Part shown: positions 40,926 to 49,910 of the stretch, piece after piece | How positions within the stretch are numbered: the first letter of the stretch is position 1 | How the letters are laid out: each line of letters begins with the position of its first letter | NCBI GenBank assembly: GCA_902791865.1 | Contig: CADAXK010000001.1 | Coordinates: 1 to 64,000, forward strand | Origin: an uncultured Bacteroidia bacterium | GTDB taxonomy: Bacteria; Bacteroidota; Bacteroidia; Bacteroidales; ML635J-15 | DNA: 64,000 bases | Direction of reading: 5' to 3' | Program-made: the position numbers and the translations under genes | The notes under the pieces: model-generated | Told to the model about the DNA's origin: nothing | Databases searched by the model: none | Seen by the model: the letters and a program-made list of their open reading frames with translations, nothing else

Positions 40926-41858
40926 CTAGTATTCCAATAAGAAATGCTCTGCATCGATAGCGGCCTTGCATCCCGAACCGGCAGCCGTAATTGCCTGACG
41001 GTAGTTAGGATCCTGAACATCGCCACAAGCAAACACACCAGGAACATTAGTCTTTGCTGTACCAGGGATAGTCTTAATGTAACCCTTCTCATCGAGGTCG
41101 ATGTACTTTGCAAATACCTTTGTATTAGGTGTATGACCTATTGCGACAAAGAAACCGCTGATGTCAATTACCTTCTCCTCGTTGGTCTTGTTGTTGAGCA
41201 AGCGTGCGCCTGTTACACCATCCATCTCGTTGCCAAGAACTTCCTTTGTATTGCAGTTCCAAAGAACCTCAATTTTCGGGTTTTCCATCACGCGCTGCTG
41301 CATTGCCTTTGATGCACGCAGTTCGTCGCGACGGACAATCATGTAAACCTTGTTGCAAATGCCTGCCAGATAGGTAGCTTCCTCGGCAGCAGTATCGCCT
41401 CCACCAACTACTGCGACATCTTTCTTGCGATAGAAGAATCCATCGCAGGTAGCGCATGCCGACACGCCAAAGCCTTTCAACTTCTGTTCCGACTCAAGTC
41501 CGAGATAATTTGCAGTTGCTCCTGTAGCAATAATCACAACTTCTGCATCAATGTCATCACCATTGTCAACAACAACATGGAAAGGACGCTTCGAAAAGTC
41601 AACTTCGGTAATTATACCACTGCGCACATCAGTACCGAAGCGCTTTGCCTGCTCGCGAAGCTGGTTCATCATTTCTGGTCCGGTAACTCCATTGGGATAA
41701 CCTGGGAAATTCTCAATTTCTGTAGTGATTGTCAACTGACCGCCCGGCTGCAAACCTTCGTAAACAACAGGACTCAAATTTGCTCTCGATGCATATATTG
41801 CTGCCGTGAAACCAGCAGGACCTGAACCTATAATCAGGCATTTAACTTTTTCTGTCAT
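40926..41858 (-). CDS. trxB: Thioredoxin-disulfide reductase
   Basis: A 310-residue flavoprotein. FAD binding: IIGSGPAGFTAAIYA at the N-terminus and GVFACGDVQDP near the C-terminus; NADPH binding: VVGGGDTAAEEATYLA; the redox pair is CATC in SACATCDGFF. It reduces thioredoxin with NADPH. A -7 box is at 41,886-41,893 on the minus strand. Likely the electron source for the Cys-type glutathione peroxidase in this window. Confidence 0.97.
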   Translation of the reverse strand: MTEKVKCLIIGSGPAGFTAAIYASRANLSPVVYEGLQPGGQLTITTEIENFPGYPNGVTGPEMMNQLREQAKRFGTDVRSGIITEVDFSKRPFHVVVDNGDDIDAEVVIIATGATANYLGLESEQKLKGFGVSACATCDGFFYRKKDVAVVGGGDTAAEEATYLAGICNKVYMIVRRDELRASKAMQQRVMENPKIEVLWNCNTKEVLGNEMDGVTGARLLNNKTNEEKVIDISGFFVAIGHTPNTKVFAKYIDLDEKGYIKTIPGTAKTNVPGVFACGDVQDPNYRQAITAAGSGCKAAIDAEHFLLEY

Positions 41859-41885
41859 ATTCTTTTACTTAAACTCAAATTTTTG

Positions 41886-41978
41886 CAAAAATAAAAAATT
41901 ATTTACGAAGTACGATTTACGATTTTTGATTTTTTCCAGAAAAAGTATGCACGCTTTAAATCAAAAGCATTATATTTG
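41886..41978. promoter_or_regulatory. Divergent promoters of trxB and the secreted protein at 42,023
   Basis: CAAAAATA (41,886-41,893) is the minus-strand -7 box of trxB. TATATTTG (41,971-41,978) serves the gene at 42,023. Between them is a 'tacgaagtacgatttacgatttttgatt' repeat. Confidence 0.55.
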
Positions 41979-42022
41979 TAACCGATAATATTTAAGTTTA
42001 ACGATAAAAAAGGGAATCTAAC

Positions 42023-42511
42023 ATGAAAAAATTTTTAGTAGCAATAATCATTGCGATTATTAGCATATCGGCATTAAACGCACAAGGTTTGACCGTACAT
42101 CTTGAAGGCGGAAAGCTCAACAAATTTACAGAAGAAGTAACATACAAAAACATTATTGCAGAATACGACTCGTACGGCAGACTTACTCTGTTGAAATGCA
42201 CAGGCAAAGGTTACGAACATTGCCCTGAATCGTGGACTTATACTCAGCCAATAAGCACTTTTGAAAAAACTATATTTGAAGCCACGGTAAATATGGAAGT
42301 TCAGATTCTCGAAGACCTAAAGGCAGGAAAAACTAGCGGAGAATTCAAATACAAATACTTAACACTTTCGTACAAGGATGCAAAACTCGTTAACGATGAA
42401 TCGGGCAAGGAGGAACTGCAATATAGCTGGTCTATAATAGACTTCCTGATAGAACGCAATGTTGATGACATCAAGAAATACAAGGAATCGTTAGATAAGC
42501 AGGAAGAATAG
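42023..42511 (+). CDS. Secreted protein of unknown function
   Basis: A 162-residue protein with a signal peptide (MKKFLVAIIIAIISISALNAQ) and an alpha/beta mature part (GLTVHLEGGKLNKFTEEVTYKN..., ending in a charged helix KKYKESLDKQEE). No family is recognised. It has its own -7 box at 41,971. A repeat fragment (AAGACGCAAAACCTTGCATCTC) follows its stop. Confidence 0.75.
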   Translation: MKKFLVAIIIAIISISALNAQGLTVHLEGGKLNKFTEEVTYKNIIAEYDSYGRLTLLKCTGKGYEHCPESWTYTQPISTFEKTIFEATVNMEVQILEDLKAGKTSGEFKYKYLTLSYKDAKLVNDESGKEELQYSWSIIDFLIERNVDDIKKYKESLDKQEE

Positions 42512-42514
42512 TAA

Positions 42515-42553
42515 AGACGCAAAACCTTGCATCTCAAAAATTCCTTACCTTTG
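42515..42553 (+). promoter_or_regulatory. Repeat fragment and promoter of the nucleotidyltransferase gene
   Basis: AAGACGCAAAACCTTGCATCTC (42,515-42,536) is a degenerate copy of the AGACGCAAAATTTTGCGTCT palindrome. TACCTTTG (42,546-42,553) lies 17 bp before ATG 42,571; a TTG inside the palindrome (42,527-42,529) is close to the -33 position, so the repeat contributes to the promoter region. Confidence 0.5.
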
Positions 42554-42570
42554 CGAAAAAAATTTCGCAA

Positions 42571-43287
42571 ATGAAAGCAATGATTTTCGCCGCCGGACTC
42601 GGCACACGCCTCGCACCGCTGACCAACATAATGCCAAAGGCAATGGTTCCAATCAGCGGTAAACCAATGATTCAGCACCAGATAGAAAAGCTTCGCAGCT
42701 TTGGTGTCGACTACATCGTTGTCAATGTTCACCATTTTGCCGAACAGATTATCGACTTCGTGAAAAACAACGATTTCGGCGTACAAATAGAGATTTCCGA
42801 TGAGCGCGAATTGCTGCTGAACACTGGCGGCGGTCTGAAAAATGTCAAGCGGTTCTTCAATGTTGGTGACAACTTTCTGGTTCACAATGTCGATATTTTT
42901 TCCGACCTCGACCTAAAGGCATTGTACGACCACCACTGCACAACATCAAATGTAGCGACACTTGCCGTCATGCACCGCGAAAGCTCAAAGCATCTGCTTT
43001 TCGATAACGACAACCGCCTTTGCGGATGGCGCGACTTAAAGAACGACAAGTCGATAATAACTGTCGAACGCGACTGCTACAACGAAATGGCTTTCAGTGG
43101 AATATATGTCTGCAACTACCGCATTTTCGACCTCATCGACAATGAGGGCTCCTTCCCCATCATCCCCGAACTGCTGAAAATATCGAAAACAGAACCCATA
43201 GGCGGATACATTCACGACAGCAACAAGGTGCTGGATGTCGGAAAAATTGATGTAATAAGGAAAATTGAGGAAGAGAATAATAATTAA
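42571..43287 (+). CDS. Sugar-1-phosphate nucleotidyltransferase (MurU/ManC-like)
   Basis: A 238-residue NDP-sugar pyrophosphorylase. The signature AMIFAAGLGTRLAPLTNIMPKAMVPI binds the nucleotide, and LLNTGGGLKN and HNVDIFSD (metal Asp) follow. Size and motifs are those of MurNAc-1-phosphate uridylyltransferase (MurU) and small mannose-1-P guanylyltransferases. In peptidoglycan recycling MurU works with the kinase AmgK; no such kinase gene is adjacent, so the substrate remains open. Confidence 0.92.
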   Translation: MKAMIFAAGLGTRLAPLTNIMPKAMVPISGKPMIQHQIEKLRSFGVDYIVVNVHHFAEQIIDFVKNNDFGVQIEISDERELLLNTGGGLKNVKRFFNVGDNFLVHNVDIFSDLDLKALYDHHCTTSNVATLAVMHRESSKHLLFDNDNRLCGWRDLKNDKSIITVERDCYNEMAFSGIYVCNYRIFDLIDNEGSFPIIPELLKISKTEPIGGYIHDSNKVLDVGKIDVIRKIEEENNN

Positions 43288-45686
43288 TAATCCCTTACGC
43301 ACCTTACGCTCATAGCTGATTTCCAAAGGTCTACAGATTCCCTTAAAGTGCTTGACGAATCGAAATCCAATCTCCTGAAAAATCTAGTGAATACCAAATT
43401 ATTATTCTCATCGAAAAGAAAACTACTATCAATAGTTTTAGTCCACCAACAGCCAAAATCATGTAGTCCGACATAAACTCCCGTCTGAACATTTGCCCAT
43501 CCACCGGGCATAGCACCAAAGTGGCTTTTATTATTCTTATTCTGCAACCAACCTATAGTATTTCTTTCGTTGCATACAGTCCAATCGGATATATATGCCA
43601 ACGACTTCGCTATAACATTATGCGTTTCTCCTAAATCATCATTATCCATATATCCATCAAAATTATACCCGTTATTTTCTAGGAAAACTTCCATCTTAGT
43701 CCATTCGCTATCAGTTGGTATATGCCATCCCATGGGACATAGCGTATCTCCCGCCACAAGCGAATCGCCAGCGAAATAAGAATCCATCATCAAAGACATT
43801 TTATATAAAACTCCGTATTTTGTATAATTATCAGTCATTTTAGCTTCTTCCACATCCGAACCGTCGTATCCATATACGAAACAGCGTATTGTATCATCCC
43901 ACATATAGTAATTATCACTTATGGAATTTACATTAGGCAGATACCTTAAATTTTCAGCCATCCACACTTGTTCTCCAATCTGCACAGTACAATAGGTATT
44001 GCCATCGCGTTCATCGGTAAATCCGTTGCCAAGCGAAACAATATACGCCACTATGCTATCACAACCATGCACAGATGTATAATGACGACGATATACTCCA
44101 CTTTCCGTAATCAATGTATCATCAAGCTGATACGACTCATCGCAGGTATATATTTCAATTTCATTAAAAGCATAATCGCCAATAGTCAAATCCAGTTCCA
44201 CAATGCTGTCGCAACCAAAAACGGTTTCTTGTTCCTCAAGTACATAATGACCACTTTCCGAATAAATTTGTCCATGATAAGTATAAGGTTCGCAATCCTG
44301 AATTTCATATACCATAATCTTGTCACGACAATATGGAATGTGGAAATATAATATGGAATCCATGTAAAGGTGCATCATCTCCCTAATTTCCGAGCTTTCA
44401 TACACTTCACCCCTATATGTTGTATACCCCTTTATGATAATATCATCGTAATATATTAAAGGCACACCATTCTCATTCACAACTGTCAGCTTATCTTGAA
44501 CAGTTACTGTGGTAAGCGTTGTGTCAGGATAGTGCATCATCCATTGCAAATGATTTCGTTCATTAGTTATTGATATGCTGTCCAACTGCTGATAATGTCT
44601 TTCCATGCCATCTACTGTACTGATTCCAACACCAGAAAATCTACACGAGATTGTCATTTCGTTAACATACAATGTCAAGTACAGGGTGACAATGCTGTCG
44701 CAACCGTGTATCGAGGTAAATTGACGGCGATAAATGCCACTGTCCCTCAATAAAGTGTCGCCCCATTGATATTCACCATCATTTGTCTCAATGTGAAATT
44801 CAGTCTCAATTTGCCCACCAATGCGCAAATCCAATTCCACGACACTGTCGGCACCACATGCAGATTGCAGTTCCTCCAATACATAGTGTCCGCTTTCTGA
44901 ATATGTATGTCCATTGTACGAAAATGGCACACAATCTTGAATACGAAGCACCGTGGTCTTATCATAGCAATATGGAATGTCAAAATACAAGGTATCGGTT
45001 CCTGCACACCACAGTTTATTCAATGGTCTGCTTTCATACACATCGCCATCGTAGGTTGTGTAGCCGACATACGACATGCTGTCGGAAATGCTTAATGTTT
45101 CTTCTTGAGCATTTCCGTTATCAATTGTCAATTTGGGAACAATTGAACCATTATTAGAAATAACATTTCCACCACCATTGCCAAGATTTACCATCTTTAT
45201 GGAGTACGATTTGTTTCCAACATTTGCCGAAAGCAAATACGCCTGCGCCATCGTCAGGCTAATGGAAAAACGGTACATTCCAGCAGAAAGCCATTCCTCA
45301 TATTGCGCATAAAGTTTTCCTACCATATCATATACCTGTAGCAAAACCTTGTTATTTTCAGCGACATACAATTCCACTTCAGTTTTTCCATCAAACGGAT
45401 TGGGAACATTCTGCGAAAGAGCATCGCTTACGGCAGATGCCTGCTCGATACCACCTGTACCATGATACCTAGCAATAAGAATAGTATCCGGATACACAAT
45501 GGTTTGCTCCCAGTTCTTTGTATGGTTCACAACCACAATGCTATCCAACTGCTGATAATGCTGATCTCCAGCATAATATGTACCTATGCCATGCCCGATA
45601 AATTCTGCTTGTACATAATAATCGCTCTGTGCACACATCTCGCAGCAAATTATACAAGCTATGACTGCCAATAGGAATCTTTTCAT
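43284..45686 (-). CDS. Secreted repeat protein with C-terminal FISUMP domain
   Basis: An 800-residue protein with a signal peptide (MKRFLLAVIACIICCEMCAQ). Residues 90-169 (SQNVPNPFDGKTEVELYV...AYLLSANVG) resemble a T9SS type A sorting tail, but in an internal position. Two duplicated blocks follow: 'IQDC.P[FY][ST]Y.G..YSESGHYVLEE' and 'SG[IV]YRR.[FY]TS[IV]HGCDSIV', each found twice. The C-terminal 215 residues (GNTYCTVQIGEQVWMAENLRY...CPMGWHIPTDSEW...FGCWWT...SVRCVRDY) are a FISUMP (Fibrobacter major paralogous) domain, common in secreted proteins of Fibrobacter and Bacteroidota. ATG 45,686 is chosen for its signal peptide and its -7 box. Overlaps the nucleotidyltransferase end by 4 bp, tail to tail. 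Confidence 0.9.
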   Translation of the reverse strand: MKRFLLAVIACIICCEMCAQSDYYVQAEFIGHGIGTYYAGDQHYQQLDSIVVVNHTKNWEQTIVYPDTILIARYHGTGGIEQASAVSDALSQNVPNPFDGKTEVELYVAENNKVLLQVYDMVGKLYAQYEEWLSAGMYRFSISLTMAQAYLLSANVGNKSYSIKMVNLGNGGGNVISNNGSIVPKLTIDNGNAQEETLSISDSMSYVGYTTYDGDVYESRPLNKLWCAGTDTLYFDIPYCYDKTTVLRIQDCVPFSYNGHTYSESGHYVLEELQSACGADSVVELDLRIGGQIETEFHIETNDGEYQWGDTLLRDSGIYRRQFTSIHGCDSIVTLYLTLYVNEMTISCRFSGVGISTVDGMERHYQQLDSISITNERNHLQWMMHYPDTTLTTVTVQDKLTVVNENGVPLIYYDDIIIKGYTTYRGEVYESSEIREMMHLYMDSILYFHIPYCRDKIMVYEIQDCEPYTYHGQIYSESGHYVLEEQETVFGCDSIVELDLTIGDYAFNEIEIYTCDESYQLDDTLITESGVYRRHYTSVHGCDSIVAYIVSLGNGFTDERDGNTYCTVQIGEQVWMAENLRYLPNVNSISDNYYMWDDTIRCFVYGYDGSDVEEAKMTDNYTKYGVLYKMSLMMDSYFAGDSLVAGDTLCPMGWHIPTDSEWTKMEVFLENNGYNFDGYMDNDDLGETHNVIAKSLAYISDWTVCNERNTIGWLQNKNNKSHFGAMPGGWANVQTGVYVGLHDFGCWWTKTIDSSFLFDENNNLVFTRFFRRLDFDSSSTLRESVDLWKSAMSVRCVRDY

Positions 45687-45702
45687 AACACAATATTTTC
45701 GG

Positions 45703-45710
45703 CAAATATA
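45703..45710 (-). promoter_or_regulatory. -7 element of the FISUMP gene
   Basis: CAAATATA on the plus strand is TATATTTG on the minus strand, 17 bp before ATG 45,686. Confidence 0.55.
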
Positions 45711-45751
45711 TGAATAAATTTGTCTCATACAATAAATTATGCAAAAAAAAT

Positions 45752-46348
45752 CTATCTTTCAAGTACCATCCTTATTGTTCCGTATGTATTTCCTATCACC
45801 TCATCCATTTCTGCTTCGCCTACCCATTTCACCTCGGTTATATCCTCCTCAGTCTGTGGTTTGGTTGCACCATTGCCCGTGTATTTCATTTTAAACCAAT
45901 GCGTGACTTTTAGAGCAAAACCTTCTTTATAAGGATAAATGTGATAGGTGGTAATTAGTTCGCCATCGTTTTCCAAATCGGCAATATCGAGGCCGCATTC
46001 CTCGCTGACCTCACGCACGGCACATTGGGCAAGAGTTTCACCCTTTTCGAGCCAGCCTTTAGGCAAATCCCAACGACCAGAGCGGAAAATGAAGAGCATC
46101 CTACCCTGCTTGTCCACCACACGACCGCCCCCAGCCTCTATCACGGTGAAAACTTTTTTCAACAGGCACAAGGCAGCATCGTCCGAAGCCCCTAATATCA
46201 CAAGGTTGTAGAGGTCGGATGAGTTCAAAAAAAGTTTTATTGCCGATTCGGTATTATCATCAAAATGTAATATCTTTGCCGATTGAATATCGGACGAAGC
46301 ATCCTCGTTGAATGCCAAAATCCGGTCGTTATAGAATATTTTTATCAT
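45752..46348 (-). CDS. NUDIX hydrolase
   Basis: A 198-residue protein with a perfect NUDIX box, GWLEKGETLAQCAVREVSEE followed by CGL, preceded by an N-terminal 75-residue extension (IKIFYNDRILAFNEDASSD...). The fold end, VTHWFKMKYTG and TEVKWVGEAEMDEVI, fits ADP-ribose or diadenosine polyphosphate hydrolases. Substrate unknown. The start is MIKIFYND at 46,348; the longer frame would run into pyrE upstream. Its start codon is 13 bp from that of pyrE, on the opposite strand. Confidence 0.93.
   Translation of the reverse strand: MIKIFYNDRILAFNEDASSDIQSAKILHFDDNTESAIKLFLNSSDLYNLVILGASDDAALCLLKKVFTVIEAGGGRVVDKQGRMLFIFRSGRWDLPKGWLEKGETLAQCAVREVSEECGLDIADLENDGELITTYHIYPYKEGFALKVTHWFKMKYTGNGATKPQTEEDITEVKWVGEAEMDEVIGNTYGTIRMVLER
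46271..46278 (+). promoter_or_regulatory. Probable pyrE -7 element inside the NUDIX gene
   Basis: TATCTTTG on the plus strand, 84 bp before the pyrE ATG and within the 5' part of the NUDIX coding sequence. The gap between the two start codons (13 bp) is too small to hold a promoter, so pyrE must be read from inside its neighbour. Confidence 0.45.
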
Positions 46349-46361
46349 ATAAATTAAAGTT

Positions 46362-46994
46362 ATGAACGCAATAGCCAAACAAGTAGCTGAAAAACTTTTG
46401 CAAATAAAAGCAATAAAACTTGAACCGACAAATCATTTCGTATGGGCTTCGGGATGGAATTCACCGATCTACTGTGACAACCGCAAGGCTCTGTCCTACC
46501 CCGATGTACGCGACTTTGTACGCGACTCTTTCATCAAGGTCATCAAGGAAAACTTTGGTGAATACGATGTCATCGCAGGTGTTGCAACCGGAGCAATCGC
46601 ACAAGGCGCACTCGTAGCCGACAAATTGCACAAGCCTTTCGTATATGTCCGCTCGCAGGCCAAGGACCACGGTCTAGGCAACCTCATCGAAGGCGACCTG
46701 CCCGAAGGAAGCAAAGTACTTGTAATCGAAGACCTTATCTCGACTGGCGGCAGCAGCTTGAATGCAGTAAAGGCTCTGCGCGAAGCAAAGTGCGAAGTGG
46801 TTGGTATGGCAGCAATTTTCACCTACGGATTCCAGAAGTCGGTTGACGCTTTCAAGGAAGCCAATGTAAACCTTGTAACCCTCAGCAACTACAACGTGCT
46901 TGTTGAGCAGGCCAAGGAAATCGGCTACATCAGCGAAAGCGACATCGAAGTACTGAAGCAGTGGAGAACCAGTCCAGACACTTGGAAGAAATAA
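46362..46994 (+). CDS. pyrE: Orotate phosphoribosyltransferase
   Basis: A 210-residue enzyme. The PRPP-binding motif KVLVIEDLISTGGSSLNAV and the flexible-loop segment SQAKDHGLGNLIEG are present, with the N-terminal VWASGWNSPIYCDNRKALSYP typical of bacterial PyrE. It makes OMP from orotate and PRPP in UMP synthesis. The SRPBCC gene follows 12 bp downstream. Confidence 0.97.
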   Translation: MNAIAKQVAEKLLQIKAIKLEPTNHFVWASGWNSPIYCDNRKALSYPDVRDFVRDSFIKVIKENFGEYDVIAGVATGAIAQGALVADKLHKPFVYVRSQAKDHGLGNLIEGDLPEGSKVLVIEDLISTGGSSLNAVKALREAKCEVVGMAAIFTYGFQKSVDAFKEANVNLVTLSNYNVLVEQAKEIGYISESDIEVLKQWRTSPDTWKK

Positions 46995-47006
46995 CATAGA
47001 ACAGCA

Positions 47007-47414
47007 ATGAAGCCACTCGAAGCAGTCAGCAAAGTTGTAAAAATCGGCAACTCCGACCAGCGTATTTTCGTCTTCTGGAGCGACCTGCGCAACATCCCGC
47101 GGATGATTCCGCCCAATGCCGACGCACAAGTCAATGCCACCGAGGACACCTGCACCGTCACGGCAAAAGGCATGACTTTCGTGGTAAAAATTCTAGAAAA
47201 GGAAGCCTACAAACTGATAAAACTCGGCACCGAAGAAGGCACAAAGATGGGATTCACGGCTTGGCTACAACTGAAATCGCTCTCGGAGTACGAAACCGCA
47301 GCCCGCATAACAATCCACGCCGATGTGCCACTGCTCATGCGCCCGATGCTTAAAGGCAAACTAACCGAAGGAATAAACAGACTGGCAGATGCACTGAAGA
47401 TGATACCGTATTAA
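47007..47414 (+). CDS. SRPBCC (polyketide cyclase-like) family protein
   Basis: A 135-residue single-domain protein of the START/SRPBCC fold: the EAVSKVVKIGNSDQRIFVFWSDLRN start, central strands and a long C-terminal helix (MRPMLKGKLTEGINRLADAL). Such proteins bind hydrophobic ligands. It is the second gene of a pyrE unit, an arrangement I recall as common in Bacteroidales, but no link to pyrimidine synthesis is known. No signal peptide. Confidence 0.85.
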   Translation: MKPLEAVSKVVKIGNSDQRIFVFWSDLRNIPRMIPPNADAQVNATEDTCTVTAKGMTFVVKILEKEAYKLIKLGTEEGTKMGFTAWLQLKSLSEYETAARITIHADVPLLMRPMLKGKLTEGINRLADALKMIPY

Positions 47415-47548
47415 ACAGTTAAAAGTTAAGAGTTGAAAGTTAAAAGTTAGCAAAAAACATCTCATACGGTCACTGTGTGCCACAATACCAGTAAAATCGC
47501 GCCATGGCGCGATTCAAGGAACTAGAAACATAGAAAACAACATACACA
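47415..47548. repeat. Intergenic repeats and a perfect 20-bp palindrome before purC
   Basis: 'gttaaaagttaagagttgaaagttaaaagttag' direct repeats are followed by AATCGCGCCATGGCGCGATT (47,495-47,514), a perfect palindrome whose CGCGCCATGGC core recurs at about 26,479. No TAnnTTTG box for purC was seen. Confidence 0.7.
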
Positions 47549-48499
47549 ATGAAAGCTTTAACAAAGACAAACTTCAATTTTAAGAACCAGAAAAGCCTCT
47601 ACAACGGCAAGGTTCGCGACGTATATAACATCAACGACGAACTGATGGTAATGGTCGTAACCGACAGAATCTCCGCATTCGATGTGATACTGCCCAAAGG
47701 CATTCCGTATAAGGGACAGGTACTGAACCAGATAGCATCTAAATTCCTCGACCTTACCGCCGACATAGTTCCTAACTGGAAAATCAGTTCGCCGGACCCT
47801 ATGGTAACCGTAGGACACAAGTGCGAAGGCTATCCTATCGAGATGATTGTACGCGGATACCTCACCGGAAGTTCTTGGCGCGAATACAAGAACGGCGCAC
47901 GTCAAATATGCGGAGTGCCGATTCCCGACGGAATGAAGGAACACCAGAAATTCGAAAAGCCAATCCTCACCCCTACCACCAAGGCAGAACTTGGACTTCA
48001 CGACGAAAACATTTCGCGCGAAGAAATTATCAGCCGCGGTTTGGTTTCGGAAGAAGAATACTGCAAGCTCGAAGAATATTCACTCAAACTTTTCGAACGT
48101 GGTAGCCAGATAGCCAACAAGATGGGACTTATCCTTGTAGATACCAAGTACGAATTCGGCAAGAAAGACGGCAAGATTTACCTCATCGACGAAATCCACA
48201 CCCCTGACTCATCGCGCTACTTCTACCTCGACACCTATCAGGCAAACTTCGATGCAGGAAAGCCACAGCGTCAGCTTTCGAAAGAATTTGTCCGCGAATG
48301 GCTTATGGAAAACGGATTCCAGGGCAAGGCTGGTCAGCAGGTTCCAGAAATGACCGACGAAATTGTAAATGGTATTTCGGACCGCTACATCGAACTCTAC
48401 GAAAAGATTACCGGTGAAAAGTTTGTAAAGTCAGAATCCGACAATCTCGAAGAGAGAATCTTCAACAACGTAAACAAATTTTTAAACGAATACAAATAA
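47549..48499 (+). CDS. purC: Phosphoribosylaminoimidazole-succinocarboxamide synthase
   Basis: A 316-residue SAICAR synthetase, of the longer form found in Bacteroidota and yeast. [33 protein letters not shown], and [14 protein letters not shown] with its surrounding residues form the ATP/CAIR/aspartate site. It joins aspartate to CAIR in purine synthesis. The next gene begins directly after its stop codon. Confidence 0.97.
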   Translation: MKALTKTNFNFKNQKSLYNGKVRDVYNINDELMVMVVTDRISAFDVILPKGIPYKGQVLNQIASKFLDLTADIVPNWKISSPDPMVTVGHKCEGYPIEMIVRGYLTGSSWREYKNGARQICGVPIPDGMKEHQKFEKPILTPTTKAELGLHDENISREEIISRGLVSEEEYCKLEEYSLKLFERGSQIANKMGLILVDTKYEFGKKDGKIYLIDEIHTPDSSRYFYLDTYQANFDAGKPQRQLSKEFVREWLMENGFQGKAGQQVPEMTDEIVNGISDRYIELYEKITGEKFVKSESDNLEERIFNNVNKFLNEYK

Positions 48500-49813
48500 A
48501 TGAAAATAGCTGTAATAGGAACTGGCTACGTAGGACTTGTTTCAGGGACATGCTTCTCGGAATTAGGTGTCCGCGTGTCGTGCTTGGACATAGACCAGAA
48601 AAAAATTGACAACCTCAACAAGGGCATACTTCCGATTTGGGAGCCAGGACTTAAAGATATGGTTGACGACAATATGCACAAGGGCTTGCTGTCGTTTACC
48701 AGCGACTATGCCGAAGCACTGAAGGATGCCGAAGCCGCATTCATCTGCGTTGGCACACCTCCCGACGAAGACGGCAGTGCCGACCTGAAATATGTGCTTG
48801 CAGTTGCCCGCGAAATAGGTCGTAACATCAGCGACTACATTGTTGTTGTTACAAAAAGTACCGTGCCTATTGGAACTTCCGAGAAAGTACGCAAGGCCGT
48901 TGCCGATGAAATAGCTGCGCGCAATGTTGACATAAAGTTCGATGTGGCCAGCAACCCCGAATTCCTGAAGGAAGGAAGTGCCGTTGCCGATTTCATGAAG
49001 CCCGACCGCGTTGTCGTAGGTGTTGACAGCGAAAAGGCTAAGGAACTTATGACAAGGCTCTACCGTCCGATGTTACTCAACAATTTCCGCGTGATTTTCA
49101 CCGACATCCCTAGCGCCGAAATGATTAAGTATGCAGCAAATTCAATGCTTGCAACACGAATCAGCTTTATGAACGACCTTGCAAACCTCTGTGAACTTGT
49201 TGGTGCAGATGTAAACATGGTGCGCAAAGGTATCGGTAGCGACACTCGCATAGGCAGCAAGTTCCTGTATCCTGGCTGTGGCTATGGCGGCAGTTGTTTC
49301 CCAAAGGATGTAAAGGCTTTGATAAAATCGGCAAGCGACTACGGATATTCTCTAGAAATACTGACTGCCGTTGAAAATGTAAACAACCGACAGAAAGAAA
49401 TTCTGTTCGACAAGGTCTATAAGTATTTCGAAGGCGACCTCAAGGGCAAGAAGATTGCAATGTGGGGACTGGCATTCAAGCCAAATACCGACGATATGCG
49501 CGAAGCTCCGGCTCTTGTCCTTGCAGAAAAGTTCACAAGCATGGGAGCCAAAATATATGCCTACGACCCCGTGGCAATGGAAGAAGCCAAACGCCGCCTA
49601 GGAGACATGATAACTCTCTGCAAATCACCTTACGAGGCAACAGAAAACGCAGATGCTCTACTTCTCGTTACCGAATGGTCGGAATTTAGGGTTTTGGACT
49701 ACAAACTGCTCGAAAAGATGAAACAAAAGCTAATTTTCGATGGACGAAACATTTACGACCCAGCAGAAGTCAGAAGATTTGGATTCCAATATTTCGGCAT
49801 CGGCAGAGGATAG
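48500..49813 (+). CDS. ugd: UDP-glucose 6-dehydrogenase
   Basis: A 437-residue member of the UDP-glucose/GDP-mannose dehydrogenase family. It has the NAD motif IGTGYVGLVSGTCFSELG, STVPIGT, and the catalytic Cys in YPGCGYGGSCFPKDVKAL; FKPNTDDMREAPAL lies in the C-terminal domain. It oxidises UDP-glucose to UDP-glucuronate for capsule or lipopolysaccharide sugars. ATG directly follows the purC stop codon (TAAATG), so they are co-translated, although the pathways differ. GDP-mannose or UDP-ManNAc specificity is less likely from the motifs. Confidence 0.94.
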   Translation: MKIAVIGTGYVGLVSGTCFSELGVRVSCLDIDQKKIDNLNKGILPIWEPGLKDMVDDNMHKGLLSFTSDYAEALKDAEAAFICVGTPPDEDGSADLKYVLAVAREIGRNISDYIVVVTKSTVPIGTSEKVRKAVADEIAARNVDIKFDVASNPEFLKEGSAVADFMKPDRVVVGVDSEKAKELMTRLYRPMLLNNFRVIFTDIPSAEMIKYAANSMLATRISFMNDLANLCELVGADVNMVRKGIGSDTRIGSKFLYPGCGYGGSCFPKDVKALIKSASDYGYSLEILTAVENVNNRQKEILFDKVYKYFEGDLKGKKIAMWGLAFKPNTDDMREAPALVLAEKFTSMGAKIYAYDPVAMEEAKRRLGDMITLCKSPYEATENADALLLVTEWSEFRVLDYKLLEKMKQKLIFDGRNIYDPAEVRRFGFQYFGIGRG

Positions 49814-49884
49814 TTATCAACCATAGTTAATAAATATTAACATAATTTTGTCTGTAAAGAATAGGTGCTTTGACAAAAAGCAAC

Positions 49885-49892
49885 TACCTTTG
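49885..49892 (+). promoter_or_regulatory. -7 element before the TPR-like gene
   Basis: TACCTTTG, 18 bp before ATG 49,911. It supports the short start over the in-frame ATG at 49,848. Confidence 0.6.
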
Positions 49893-49910
49893 CAGACAAT
49901 TTGTTTTCTT

